NCBI GenBank assembly: GCA_964023205.1
Contig: OZ026834.1
Location: 29,922,756-29,986,755, forward strand
Reading direction: 5' to 3'
Source: Lutraria lutraria
Lineage: Eukaryota; Mollusca; Bivalvia; Venerida; Mactridae
Length of the DNA: 64,000 nt
Made by a program: the position numbers and the translations under genes. Below are positions 47,882 through 60,344 of this stretch, one piece after another (the stretch's first letter is position 1; each line of letters starts with the position of its first letter). The notes beneath the pieces were generated by a model that saw only the letters and a program-made list of their open reading frames with translations, was not told where the DNA came from and did no database searches.

Positions 47882-48396
47882 CATGTCCATGGCGATATGC
47901 CGTGTGATATGTCCATGACGACAGATCGTGTGATATGTTCATGGCGACACGTCGTGTGATATGTCCATGGAGATATGCCGTGCGATATGTCCATCACGAC
48001 ATGCCGTGTGATATGTCATTGACGACATGTCGTGTGATATGTCCATGGCGATATGTCGTGTGATATATCCATGGCAATATGTCGTGTGATACGTCCATGG
48101 CGACATGTAGTGTGATATGTCCATGGCGCCATGTCGTGTGATATGTCCATGGCGACATGTCGTATGATATGTCTATGGCGACATGTCGTGTGATATGTCC
48201 ATGGCGCCATGTCGTGTGATATGTCCATGGCGATATGTCGTGTGATATGTCCATGGCGCCATGTCGTGTGATATGTCTATGGCGCCATGTCGTGTGATAT
48301 GTCCATGGCGACATGTCGTGTGCTATGTCCATGGCGACATGTCGTATGATATGTCTATGGCGCCATGTCGTGTGATATGTCCATGGCGATATGCCT
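47882..48396. repeat. 26-bp minisatellite, about 20 units
   Basis: The unit is GTCCATGGCGACATGTCG followed by TGTGATAT, with variants ATATGTCG, GCCATGTCG and GTCTATGG. Period 26 bp; for example the first two units start 26 bp apart near 47885. The unit is rich in palindromic words (CCATGG, ACATGT, GGCGCC). Because 26 is not a multiple of three and no stop arises on the minus strand, all three minus frames are open over much of the array. This gives His/Trp/Tyr/Thr-rich repeat translations that are not evidence of a gene. Confidence 0.95.
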
Positions 48397-48399
48397 GGT

Positions 48400-49740
48400 G
48401 ACACGCGTTTCTCTGTCGTTTCATAACGTCTTGTAAGTGCCGTACATATTGTTTGGGAGGTGGTTTTGATAATCTCTACTGGAAGTTCGAATATATAAAT
48501 CGTGGCGTTCCATGAGACTGATGTTTGTTACATCGTTAGTAACATTCAAATCACTCAAATTAGCCATTTTGTATACTGTAAATAGAAATTTCAGACACAC
48601 TTTGTCTTATTCCTTTATTCATTCGTAAGACATTCATAACATTGGATTTGTTCTTTACACGTCATATGGGGAATAAAACTGATAGGACGAGGGGTAAAAT
48701 TATTGAATATTTCTTGTAAACTTTGATGTTCACACGACGGTAGCTAAACCTAACACTTTCAAGAGTCATTTCAGTTTCGATTTCATTGGAAATGCACGAG
48801 AGTGAGAACAATTTAGATCCAAGCAAAGTATTGCAAATGAGATAAAAAAAAGTGTATCAATGATTCTTGATTAGTGATAATTAATCTTTATTTTTTTATC
48901 ATTATTTCAAGACAGAAAGATAAGTGTCTTTATTTTGAAACTTACATAAATCTGAATTACTGTTCCCCTTGTTGACTAGCCGTAATAAACATGATATTTC
49001 TAAAAGCATTCATCAAATGTTAATTCCGTTATCCTTATTTCGGAAGTAAGAAATTTAAAACTTAATCAAAGGTTTGTCTGAAAAAAATCTTCACGAGAAT
49101 TGCCCCCCGAATCCCGCGTGAGTTTAAATGGATAACTCAGGAGGTTGGTCGCAACTAAAAAGATAAATAACCTTTCATGATAGTTCAATACACGACATTT
49201 GTTAAGACACTAATATCGTGGAGGCGTATCAATAAATAAACCGATCTTAACGAATGTAGCATACAATAATGAAAGGTGGGCGTTTATGGTGTGTTCGACA
49301 TTTAAATGGCAAATTATTTAAACACTTCTGTTTAGTTACATTGATTTGTTGGATTTAATTGTAATTTTAGCTTAAGTTTGTGATAATTGACATTTGTATA
49401 TAAATTACACCTTTCAACTCCTCCAATTCTATTTTTTTCCTGAGGATCTGTTTTTAACTTGGACGATTTTTTCCTGAAAAAATAAAAATGTATGGGTGAG
49501 GGTAATTGTAGGACTGTAAATTGATATTGGTAATTATGTGTATATTTTTTTATCTCTAAAAATACTTATATGAGTGTACATCTATTATCATATGTCGTAG
49601 TAAAGCAATTTATTATTTTGGCGTTGTTATGAGGCAATTCTAAGAAATCCATATTCCCTATTTCCCAAGATTTCTATTTTTCTCACTGAAATTTAAAAAC
49701 CAATCGCATAATCTTGTATTAAGCGACTGGTTTTAATTCT
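48400..49740. other. GPCR intron 1, no gene recognised
   Basis: No feature noticed beyond AT-richness and short homopolymers. Confidence 0.5.
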
Positions 49741-49742
49741 AA

Positions 49743-49817
49743 GCGAGCAGTGGTGTAGGGGTAGAGCGTCGGACTTCTAACCCAGAGGTTACAGGTTCGA
49801 ATCTCGTCAGTGGCGGA
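49743..49817 (+). repeat. tRNA-related sequence (SINE head or tRNA pseudogene)
   Basis: Contains an A-box-like TGGTGTAGGGGTAGAGCG and a B-box GGTTCGAATCT at the right spacing. The anticodon-loop-like CTTCTAA would read UCU (Arg). The acceptor ends do not pair and the anticodon stem (TCGGA against CCCAG) is mismatched, so it is not a functional tRNA. It is best read as a tRNA-derived SINE head or a decayed tRNA gene. Confidence 0.65.
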
Positions 49818-49819
49818 AT

Positions 49820-52407
49820 CTTCACCATCCCTTCTTTCGGCGCGAGTACTGGTCAGAATTCAGGCGTGGGTCATCGAGAGTAGTTAAAATAAGTTGTAAG
49901 TCGATGTAAAATAATTAATTTTATCTAATCTTGCATTAACGTTTGCCACCTTTTGAAGGACATTGTTAAAGGGACTACCAGTTCATGGTATATGTTTAAT
50001 CATTTACAGTTTCATACAAGGAATTCGGGAATTAATGAGCTAATATAAAATCGGTAGACTTAGGTACACTGTAATATGTACGTGTACATACCAATCTTGT
50101 CCGCGGCGCTCCTTGTGATAGGGTAAAAATTCAGTAGAAGAAGACCGATTCCTCGGACGGCCGCCGTATATTAATGAAATATTGTCAAGAAAAAAACAGC
50201 GTTAATCCCACTGTAACGAGTCATACCAACGTACAGTCTATTCTGAATGGATTAAATTAAAAACAAGACAAAGAAAGATGAGTGAACACCTTGCCATAAT
50301 GTTGTATGACAAGTCTCTATGATGAATTGCCAAAGGAACATGTTTGTTATATCGCAATATTTCACATTTTGATATCCCCAGTGGCTTTAAGGGCTGACAA
50401 CAAACGTACTTGTTCGCTGGATAATGGAAACTTCTTCAAAATAATCGCGTCCAACAAGAGATAACAGACGTGTATAGTTACACGTGTCTTGTCAATTGGA
50501 CTAAAATTAGAATTTAATTTAGTACTGTGAGAACTTAAGGGAAATGTTGTAAGGTGTCGCTGCTGGAAGACAACTATTTGTTTTAATACGGTTACTTTTT
50601 CTGAAAAGCCTTAATCTTCAACTAATTTGCGAATATATCTCATTTTGATTGATGATTTACTTTCTTAATTATTGAATTGATTTGTTTAAAAAGTATGTGG
50701 TGATTTAGACTACGTTTAGACTGAAATTATGAACGTCAGAGTGCTTAATTATTTTTGAAATTCTCTGTCTGTGTCGTGTAGTTCGTTTTGTCTTAAATTC
50801 CCTGTGAAATATTGCCAAAAAGACGGAGGAAACAATGCTTCATTATCAAACTGACAAAAATGTTGACACATTATATCGTTGAATCCAGCTCAGATATAAC
50901 ATAATTTCATAAACTAGTACTAGTATGACGCTTCCAGCTCATAAAACTTCTCATAAATATCATTTCCACACAAATTGGTGCCAAAACTTTCATAAGATAT
51001 CTGAAATGATGCCAATGACGTATTGGTTCCTATAGCCAAGTTCATTTAACAAACACGGTATACAACATGCGTCTTGGTTAAATTAAGTTTTCTCTGTGAT
51101 TCTCAAGAATAGTTCTAAAACTGGATAATATAACCGCAGTGAATTCATTTGATACAGACAGACATAATCGTTATTCTAAATAATAGTTGAACTGAACTCT
51201 CTTCTCTACACTGAGGTAATGAAATAAATCTAATATTGTCCCCATATAAATTACCAATTACTTATTGTAGTAAATCCAGAAATACGAATGGATTCAATTT
51301 CATATTGACATTACTTTTAAATAGATCAGTAAGTGAGACACATTTGTCCTGCTTTAAAGTTATTCATGTTTGTTATATTCTACAAGTCTCATATTACAGC
51401 CTGTTCGTGTTCTGCTATTTATCTTCATGAATTTGTAGCATTGTGTTTTCTTGGGAAAGATACATTTACAAATTAGTAAAAATTGCACGATGGCCTAGTG
51501 TAACGCGTTTGTTGTACAACTAAAGGATTCATTGCTTACAATCTGCCTAATGCACACATTATGTCCGTCTGAATCGTCAACAAAAACAGAGTTTTAGAAT
51601 CAAAAATGAATTGTTGTGTTGTTGAAATGCCTTGAAAAGACTTTAATTATGGAATCAAATTTTGAGATCATTTCCATGTCGGGGTCTAAAACACGGAAAT
51701 AACGAGTCGATATTATTCAATCAGAAAAACGATTACGACTACAAATACAAACAATTTTCTTCAGATTGCGGACACAGATATATCTTATTTAGTTATGCAA
51801 TAAAGCTTTTTTTATTCGGACGCGCCGTAAAGTCCTAAATTAACCATCAATTATGTTCACATTTTGGAATTAGTGCTGGAAACGAACAAGAACCATTGAC
51901 CTATATGAAAAAAAAATTGAGTATGTTCGAAATAACACATGATTAGAGTAATAAAATGAAGAGATTGCGAGAAGTTTTGAATATATGTATTGAATCTGAC
52001 ATTCCCAAGTTAATATCTATTCCGTAATCTTCACAAACACAGTACCTTCGACAGAACATAGCCAGTCCTTTGTATTAAACCTAAGCTTAATGATCGTAAC
52101 AAGGGACTTGACTTCACGCTACTGTGTTGAATTTAAATTGAGACAATCAAGCGATTAGATTCGAAGAGCATTTAGCCGAGGGCCTGATGAAAGCAATGTT
52201 CGGATTATTTTTATAGACTTCAAGTGATGCGTCAAGATGAGTTAAATGATCGTGGCATGTTTCGAATCATGTAAAACCGACATATTTACTATAATAAATA
52301 CTGTATAATAATCATGCTTCATTAGTCGAATGCCTTTCTTATGCAAAACGTTATGCGACTCTATACAGAGTAATTAATTAAAATACAACTGTTTTGTGTA
52401 TTTTCAG
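49820..52407. other. End of GPCR intron 1, no gene recognised
   Basis: AT-rich. The frame at 51236-51430 has no domain. The intron closes with the acceptor TGTATTTTCAG at 52397-52407. Confidence 0.5.
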
Positions 52408-52822
52408 GTATTATGCCATAGTCCATCCCTTGTCAGCCATGAAGATAAACAGTAAATCAAGGGTGAGGAGGATTATAGCGTGTACATGGATTATTCCCTT
52501 AATAGTGGCGGCCCCATTCATATATTGCCGGACCTTTTCTTTCACTATATACAGCGAGTACGGCGTAATCTCAAGAGAGATTTGTAATGACCGATTTAAT
52601 GACATAGACATCGCTCTGTATGGAAAGGATACTAACCGACTTGGAGAGTTTAGGAGAGGCTACTTTCTGTTCTTGTTCACTGTCATCTACGTCATCCCCA
52701 GTGTCACTATCATGATCACCTGTATCAAAATCGCAGTGAGCCTTCTTCAGCCAATCACGGTGGAGAATTCAGTTTTTGGCCGAAAAGATACAAACAGGCG
52801 ACAAGAGGAGAACAAAAGAAAG
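52408..52822 (+). CDS. Class A neuropeptide-type GPCR, exon 2 (ICL2 to ICL3)
   Basis: Starts with the base completing the Arg codon, giving FERYYAIVHPLSAMKINSKS across the junction (residues 151-170), a standard E/DRY plus ICL2 sequence. TM4 is about 174-191 with W180. ECL2 is long, with C212 as the likely disulfide partner of C128, followed by RFNDIDIALYGKD and EFRRGYFLFLF. TM5 is about 237-266 with P250. The exon ends in the basic third intracellular loop (NRRQEENKRK) at donor AAG|GTGAAT (GT at 52823), phase 0, residue 291. Acceptor AG is at 52406-52407. The ECL2 and FRRGYFLFLF patterns are what suggest a trissin-receptor-like identity; recalled, not searched. Confidence 0.93.
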
Positions 52823-52992
52823 GTGAATTAAAGAAAAATCTATGCTGATACTTTTTCTGTTTCGTGATTTTATTGTCATAAAATTAGCTAACATAACTTT
52901 CGGTTATTACGGCTCATCAAGATTTCTTCGTTTTAGATATTAGTACGTTTCTTACTTGTTCGTTCTAACCCTCAATTTGCATACACTTATTT

Positions 52993-53390
52993 TTTATAGG
53001 TTTATACCAGGTTCTCTAATGTTATTTTATAGGTTTATACCAGGTTCTCTAATGTTATTTTATAGATTTAAACAAGGTTCTCTAATGTAATTTTATAGGT
53101 TTATACCAGGTTCTCTAATGTTATTTTATAGGTTTATACCAGGTTCTCTAATGTTATTTTATAGGTTTATACCAGGTTCTCTAATGTTATTTTATAAGTT
53201 TATACCAGGTTCTCTGATGTTATTTTATAGATTTAAACAAGGTTCTCTAATGTAATTTTATAGGTTTATACCAGGTTCTCTAATGTTATTTTATAGGTTT
53301 ATACCAGGTTCTCTAATGTTATTTTATAGGTTTATACCAGGTTCTCTAATGTTATTTTATAAGTTTATACCAGGTTCTCTGATGTTATTA
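52993..53390 (+). repeat. 33-bp minisatellite with five-unit higher-order structure
   Basis: The unit has TTATAGGTTTATACCAGG then TTCTCTAATGTTATT, about 12 copies at exactly 33-bp steps (CAGGTT at 53008 and 53041, and so on). A variant unit (AGATTTAAACAAGG ... TAATGTAATT) occurs near 53065 and again about 165 bp later. Another variant (AAGTTTATACC ... CTCTGATG) also repeats at that interval, so blocks of five units have been duplicated. It lies in GPCR intron 2. Confidence 0.94.
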
Positions 53391-54005
53391 GACATTTTTA
53401 AAGACGCTCCGGTCTTTTCTTCGTGATGTGTTGACCAGAACTTTTCTCTTCGTTAATTATATTAGGTCTGTCTGGAACAGAAGCTATAAAAATAGAGAAT
53501 CCATCGTCATGCGTAATTATACATTAAATTTTTATTTTAACAGAAGTCTGGCTCCGAGGCCAGGCATCAGCGTAATGCTGAGCACAATTTTTATATTTGA
53601 CATATCAAAATCACAACTAGGGAACATATTTACATACATACCGATGCTAAGCATTTCACAGGATCGTTCACAAAACATTTCGGTTTAGCTTAACTTGGAA
53701 TGTATTCCTATAAATCCAGCTTAAAATAAGAAAATCTATCAAAGTTTTAAAATTATAAAAATCTTAACCAATTATACAGTCATTGTATTTTAAGAGCGCT
53801 GCTTATTCAATTTATATAGTTGCCTTTACCAAACGGAATCACAATTGTGATATAAAACGTATCAGTTGCAACGTTTATAAATGTACAATTAATCTTAAAT
53901 TTCTGTAGAAACCTTTTATTGAATTAAGTGGTATATTTGTATATGACTAGATAGGTCTGTGGTTTCTTTTCAAATGATTTTATGGGGCCTCACGACGAAA
54001 CTGTT
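53391..54005. other. GPCR intron 2, no feature
   Basis: The frame at 53428-53688 has no domain. Nothing else noticed. Confidence 0.5.
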
Positions 54006-54007
54006 AC

Positions 54008-54130
54008 ACGTTGTTGTCAAACGCACAACTCTCATGGTACCTGTTTCACGTTGTTGTCAAACGCACAACTCTCATGGTACCTATTTCACGTTATTATCAA
54101 ACGCACAACTCTCACGGTACCTGTTTCACA
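54008..54130 (+). repeat. 40-bp tandem repeat, three units
   Basis: ACGTTGTTGTCAAACGCACA followed by ACTCTCATGGTACCTGTTTC, repeated three times with a few substitutions (ATTATTA variant in the third). Intronic; the frame across it is a repeat translation. Confidence 0.92.
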
Positions 54131-54134
54131 GTAC

Positions 54135-55853
54135 AATATTATTTGAAACCAGAGCATACGCCGTTAACAAAATAAAGAATTTGGTTTGTGCCTTAAGTTT
54201 AACAATCAAAGTTAAGAATGCAATATATCTGTCGAATTCCTGTGAGAAATTAACCGGCGTTATCAAATAATGAAACGTAAAACGGATTCTACGTTACAAA
54301 TTAATAGCATTTACGCGTGCAAAACTTGCTTGGATTCGTGTGGTGGGACGGAAAACATTAATTTATCAGTAAATATAGGCATATGTACATATATCGTTAT
54401 TCTGCTCAATTTTATCATTCAATTGAGAGATTTTTTATTATGTTTTCTCATAAGTTTCTGTCAGTTACTGTTCTTTCTTTGATGGGATCTAGTAAGACCT
54501 ATTAAACATAAAAATATGATTCAGCTTACAGGAAATTATGTGTGTCACCATTTCCCCCGCTAAATAATCTATGTGATAACATGTTTATCATTACAACAAT
54601 ATATTTGTTGATGCCCTGTTTGTGCGGTGGTGTACTGGGGATTCATTACTTATTACGTAGGCGTTACATACGTAAATCTTTGTTTCTCTGTCTGTGGGAT
54701 TGCTTGATTTGCTATGCCCCTATAAGATAGGATTGCCATAGTCACGTTTGTTTTATCAAAAACTAATTGTCAGTCTTCTTTGTGTTCAACAAAGAAGTAA
54801 TTAGTCGAAATTATTAACAAAAATAGAAATTGCCACATGACTTATCTGACTTTTATGGCTGTTCCTTGATAGCAAAATTAAGAAATCACACCAGAAGATA
54901 ACATAGAATGTCTGGAGCACAGCGCCAATGGTTCATTGAAAGGTTTGATTCTTACATTAGTGCACTCACATTTATGTACCTATTAGCATCGTATTGACAA
55001 CATAAACATTATGAACATCTGTGAAACAGCACTGTTTTAACGGATCTATTCTAAAATTGAATTTTAGGAGAACTCAGGAGATGTTTCCTTACTTAGACTT
55101 GCAATATACACACCTCGTATCTGTTATTATACGAACCGTCAGATTGTTAAGTACCACTACGACAAATTGGTTGATAATACACATTGTCCAATTTTCTTTC
55201 GTCTGCAAAGCAGTAAAACTCATAAACTAACCGTATAGGTTGAAGCCTCGCCGAACACAAGGCGATGTTTATGTCTGTTTATTTGGTCTCACTACAGTCG
55301 ACAATATGAATTTATCAGTATCTGTCTGTATTTTTTATGATTTACGTAACGATGAACTATCTATCTTTAGAATTAGGATACTTTAGTCTATAATCTTGTT
55401 CTGGCAAACAACGATAAGACTGCTTTTGGAGAGCGACTGCCTGATTCTCTGGTAATACTGTTTATTATATGGTCTTGTTAATAGATCTAAATATTCAAAT
55501 ATATCTACAGACGAAAACATTAAAGAATATTCATTGTCAATACAATGTTGTATACCATATTAATTACACATTCATACAAGAAAACAAGCAAGAGAGCTAG
55601 CAAGTAAGAACAAAACACCCAAACAACAACAACAAACAAAAACCCGAGACAAACCATGTTTACAATCGGTATCTGTTTAAAAAGTAAAAAGTAATGAAAC
55701 TGCACATACATTCAAACACGAAAATTAAACCTGTACAGTTAATCATTGTTGTATATTTAATATGGTTAAAAAAAAATTTTATTCGTTCCCTTTTCATATT
55801 TGCACAAAATTTGCTAATGATGTTAACATTGTTAATGTTTGTTTTAATTTCAG
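54135..55853. other. GPCR intron 2, no gene recognised
   Basis: Small frames (54270-54482, 54542-54730, 55021-55230, 55520-55711 minus) have hydrophobic but non-homologous translations. The intron closes with the pyrimidine-rich acceptor TTTTAATTTCAG at 55853. Confidence 0.5.
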
Positions 55854-56369
55854 GTTGCTAAGATGGTCATTGTAATTGCCACAACGTTTGTTATATTTTG
55901 GTCTCCTCAATACATTGTCAGTGTTGTCAGTCAACTTCAGAAAAACAGCTTTCTTAGAGAAAGCAACTATATCCTGACCATGCTGATCACCCATTTTTGT
56001 GGATTCGTAAACAGCTGTTTAAATCCATTCATTTACACAGCAATGAGCCACAAGTTTAGAAGAAGTTTTTATGATATACTTCATAGGATTTTTTTCTGTT
56101 TCACATGCTTGAAACTTCGTGCAAATGGAATGTATGACGCGCATTCACGGCGGTATACAACATCACTTCAACACACACTTATCGATACTGACCACAATCA
56201 TATAGTTATGAGCAATGTTGCCAACATGTCCAACTGTAGAAATAAGAGAAGCATCGGAAGGGGACTTCACTGCGATAATAGGCACACATCGAGGTTACAA
56301 TCAAACGTTGTTAAAAAGTATATATTCCGGAATAGCGAAGTCGAAAGTGAAAGTGGTTCAAATATATAA
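55854..56369 (+). CDS. Class A neuropeptide-type GPCR, exon 3 (TM6, TM7, C-tail)
   Basis: Encodes residues 292-462 and the TAA stop. TM6 is about 293-317 with FWSP (W307, P309), the usual CWxP with Cys replaced by Phe. TM7 is about 330-354 with NSCLNPFIY, the NPxxY motif at 348-352. Helix 8 starts SHKFRRSF and is followed by C373 and C376, candidate palmitoylation sites. The tail of about 85 residues is basic, with many Ser/Thr. Acceptor AG is at 55852-55853, phase 0. The three exons total 1389 bp, exactly 463 codons with no internal stop, which supports all the splice choices. Confidence 0.94.
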   Translation, partial: VAKMVIVIATTFVIFWSPQYIVSVVSQLQKNSFLRESNYILTMLITHFCGFVNSCLNPFIYTAMSHKFRRSFYDILHRIFFCFTCLKLRANGMYDAHSRRYTTSLQHTLIDTDHNHIVMSNVANMSNCRNKRSIGRGLHCDNRHTSRLQSNVVKKYIFRNSEVESESGSNI

Positions 56370-58005
56370 GATAGCGTAGCAAAAAAATATATCAATCAAT
56401 CAACTGTGTATGTGTCTATATGAATATGAATAACTATAATACCATTGTGTGTTTGAGATCTCCTGTGATGTGGCCATGTTATATTTTTGGTTGCTGTCTT
56501 TGGTATCCGTCAGTCTTGGAGTAAAATGGAGAAGCGCCACGAGTTGTTGATGATGAACACCATCTTAAGTGACTATGGATGTCAGTTTTGAACGGGATTT
56601 GCTATTGCAGTCCTGGCATGTTATGTTATCTGGAGACCGGTGCCTCTTGTGGCTCTTGATTGGTCTGATTTTGACTGACTTTCCTGATTGCCTTTTTGTC
56701 TTCGTTTTTTTGGTCAAGAATAGCTTTCTCGACTCATTTCAGACATTCCAGCAGCTGTTGCTTTCAGCAAGCTCTGTTATCGGTAGTGACTTCCCATGAC
56801 TCTATTTAAATGGAACTTGCTTTTATATCCCGCTTGGCGCTACGGATATTTTTTTAATTACTAAATGAACTGTCAGTGTGGTTGAGGAATGTGATACAAT
56901 CGTGATGGAAAGAACATACTAAGTTAATGATCGTGGTTTTAACAGAATTTAGTGCCATTTTAAATGCTTTATGTCTAAAACAAGACAAATAGCTTTACCA
57001 GTTGTATTCTAATTAGTTTTATCATTTTAGTTTGGCTAAAATTCGTCCATTTTATTATAAAAAAACAAACACTCCGTTAGCTTCGCAGTTTGGTGATATG
57101 CTTTGAATTTAATCTACTGTTGCGTAATTCCAAATGACCAAACTTCCTTTATAGAACTTTGAGATTATAATTAAACAGAATGTGGACAGCGGAGCTGAGA
57201 ACTTTGTGGGTGAATGACAACTAGACAACCCAAATATTGACCGTACCGGGTACTATGTCAGATTCTGTGAATACCTGAATATTGATGAGGAACTTAATCC
57301 TGATGGTAACCGGGACTTCTACACGTAATGTGATTATTGGACAGCAATGGTATGGCGATACAAGACACTGACTTTCTAATCGTTCGAGTGACACGTCCAA
57401 TAATATGAACAAAGGTTATGATTTTGAGGGAAAATACGGAATCTAAGTGTAATAGTTTGCCTGGTGAAAATATATTGAACTATGCCACTGTTTGAAACAA
57501 TATGTCAGGATTTATCATTTGAACACGAACTATCTAATTATAAAACCACACCGTTTGAATCTTTTGAACGTAATGGATTTACTATTTATTGTACATTGTA
57601 ACTATAATCCAAAAGGAGATTTTCAGTTTGAAACAACAATTAATGTGTCAATTAATGAAATATCTTATTGATAATACGGAACCTCTTAAATGTATTGGTT
57701 TTACTATTTATTGTACTATAATCAAATACGAGATTTTCAGGCTTCTAGAAATGATTCATAAATATGGAATCTAGTTCCTTTGTTAAAAGACTTGGATTTG
57801 GTAACTCAGTTTTTTGACTGTATATTTCTCATATTTGGTGTCTCATTCTGTTCCATGAATGTATTTGAATGCATTTTTGTATATACAGTGTATAAGTTAA
57901 TGAAATAAATGTAATTATTTGTGTATCGTGCTTTTTTAACTTTATTATAACATTAGAGAATAGGATGAGTTTTATATCATCTTCACTAGTTAATGATATG
58001 AAAAT
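56370..58005. other. 3' flank / probable 3' UTR of the GPCR
   Basis: No further gene recognised. Frames at 56569-56799, 57221-57412 (minus) and 57589-57774 have no domain. The last one sits between two near-direct repeats of TTTACTATTTATTGTAC (about 57577 and 57699). Likely 3' UTR up to the AATAAA at 57904. Confidence 0.45.
57904..57909 (+). promoter_or_regulatory. Candidate polyadenylation signal for the GPCR
   Basis: First AATAAA after the GPCR stop codon on reading the intervening lines, about 1.5 kb downstream, followed by a GT-rich stretch (TTTGTGTATCGTGC). Plausible 3' end; not proven. Confidence 0.45.
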
Positions 58006-58009
58006 CAAA

Positions 58010-58300
58010 ATGGCTCACATCTACTTTCACCAATCAGCATGGCTCACATCTACTTTCACCAATCAGCATGGCTCACATCTACTTTCACCAATCAGCATGG
58101 CTCACATCTACTTTCACCAATCAGCATGGCTCACATCTACTTTCACCAATCAGCATGGCTCACATCTACTTTCACCAATCAGCATGGCTCACATCTACTT
58201 TCACCAATCAGCATGGTTTACACCAGCGTTTACCAATCAGCATGGCTTACACCAGCTTTCACCAAATAACAGCTTTCACAAGCTTTCAACAGTCAACATG
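58010..58300 (+). repeat. 29-bp minisatellite, about nine units
   Basis: Unit ATGGCTCACATCTACTTTCA then CCAATCAGC. Exact starts at 58010, 58039, 58068, 58097, 58126, 58155 and 58184, with diverged units after 58213 (ATGGTTTACACC). All three plus frames are open because the period is not a multiple of three and no stop occurs. Each unit carries a CCAAT word. Probably non-coding. Confidence 0.95.
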
Positions 58301-58304
58301 GCTC

Positions 58305-60020
58305 ACACAAGCCATCGCCATCGAAAAAGGTCATGAATTATAAAATATATATTCATTATATACATATCTATATGCTATTTATATAATGGCTACGTAATAT
58401 ATCACTATACACAGGATTTCAACGTCAAACGTAATGACAATGTCGTTAATCATCACAATTTATTTTATTTCTAGATGGAAGATTTTTCAAATTTTTTTTA
58501 GAATGGCATTTAATTTTGCAGTGTGATTTAGTCAATCAATATGTAAGAGAAGTAATAAGAAACATTGGGGAAATTCGAAACATTTCCTGTTAAATGAATA
58601 TTGAGTATCTCAGTCCAGACATTGTCGATTTTATTCATAATAATACGTTTCTGGATTCTATATCAGGCGTAGTCATGTGTTGCTTTATTCGTTTCGTAAA
58701 GCTGATTTTCCTAGAGTTAAAGACGAAATATTCATTACAAATCGTTTCATGATATATATACATATATTCGTCAGGCTTTCAACATTATACATTAGGCAAA
58801 CCCTAAAGCGAATTTTAGAAAACACATCACCCTATTTCATGGCTAATAATATGTATATATGATATATTAGATGATATGATATTGTAGATAATATGTAACG
58901 CCGAACTAGATTCCAGTCAATCGTATAACAAGATACGGTGACGGATTTTAAGTACCAATTTATTCAGAAAAAGGGCAAGCAATGTATTATACAAATGTGG
59001 TTTCTTTCATCAACCTATAGATTTTCTAACGGGATCTGAATCCCTTAAGTAATTTCCGATCAAGCGTCTTAGAGGAAATAACAAATCTATGCAAATAGAA
59101 ATAATAAATGTGATGGCTTTTTGGCCTCCGATCAAATGACAATCATCTTACAGAATAAAGCAATCTTATTGAATAGAAAAAATGACATACTATTCAATAT
59201 TCAGAACTCTTTAATTGAAAAGATATTCGATATCCGTACTTTGACCTAAGTAATGTACTGCTAGAGTTATGTAAATTGTCCAAGCTTGACGTATGTAAAT
59301 GTGCGTGCCAAATCCTAGTAACTATACATATTTACAAAAACGTATGTATACATCCCATAGTCATCATGCAAGTGTAGTGGAATCTTTTTGATTAACATCA
59401 TTCTATTCCTTGTGTAATTTTGGAGCAGAAAAAATATGCACTGGAAACGAATGAACTTCTTCTTCTATACATTTTCCATTGTTTACAAAACTTTGTCTAT
59501 GAAGTCATATCTATAATTCAATGTACTCAACAAAAATGCACCTAAAGTTAGCATCTATATTAGTTCAACAGCATTATTTATCTACAGGTGGGATGCAATT
59601 TTGGTTCTTTTCTTTCGCAGATATTTGAACAAAGATAGGAATTTGTGGTGAGTTTGAAAGCATGTAATCAAATATCTATGAACATTTAACAGAAAATAAA
59701 TAATAATGCTGAAAATAATAAAGTAGGTAACTAAGCACTTTTGTTACGTATAGATGTGCTAACATTACCCATATACAAAATATGAGAAAAATGAAATCGA
59801 CTTTAAAACCACTAACCCAATCAAAACAGAGGAAACAAATTGGCATGATCGGATAACAACATTGATTGGTGGACTTCTGTTTAAATCCAACCCTGATTGG
59901 TCAGAATGACGGAACAACTTTGATCAACGCTATATAGAACATCAGCAGCTTATTACAATGATACAAATGAATCGAAACAAAAAGCGAAGCAGATACTAGT
60001 ACATGTACCATACAATAAAA
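58305..60020. other. Intergenic, no gene recognised
   Basis: AT-rich sequence with a small domain-free frame at 58677-58862. No repeat ends noticed. Confidence 0.5.
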
Positions 60021-60026
60021 CAAATA

Positions 60027-60344
60027 CATAGTTCCCACAGCTACAACAGTTACCTCCCTTGGTGACCATCTTGAAATGCTACTTTAACAAGCATTGATAG
60101 AAGATATTTATATTTTTGTTTTGATAATTCTAAATATAGGATATTCATATGCGACAACTACATTTTCTTAAATCTGATATGCTTATGGTGTTTCCAACTT
60201 CATGATTGAGTTATATTTTGTATATTAAGTTGTTTAATAACTACTTTTTTGTTGTTTTTCTATTCAACACATAAGAAATTTGACTTTCAAGATGGCCACC
60301 AAATCAAACCAAGGGAGGTAAATATTGTAGATATGGGAACTATG
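60027..60344. mobile_element. MITE with TA target duplication
   Basis: CATAGTTCCCA at the left is inverted at the right as TGGGAACTATG. The inverted similarity continues inward (TTACCTCCCTTGG against CCAAGGGAGGTAA; CCATCTTGAAA against TTTCAAGATGG). TA flanks both ends (60025-60026 and 60345-60346), which fits Tc1/mariner-type insertion. No transposase. The frame at 60249-60440 is mostly MITE. Confidence 0.85.

Noticed and set aside
47882..48396. CRISPR-like array (regular short repeats)
   Set aside because: Units are directly abutting without unique spacers and the genome is eukaryotic.
47939..48404. Three overlapping His/Trp/Tyr-rich minus-strand frames
   Set aside because: All three frames are open only because of the 26-bp repeat; no start context or non-repeat coding sequence.
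49743..49817. Functional tRNA-Arg(UCU)
   Set aside because: Acceptor stem does not pair and the anticodon stem is mismatched; best read as a SINE head or pseudogene.
57965..58343. Overlapping MAHIYFHQSAWL-type frames
   Set aside because: Translations of the 29-bp minisatellite in three frames.
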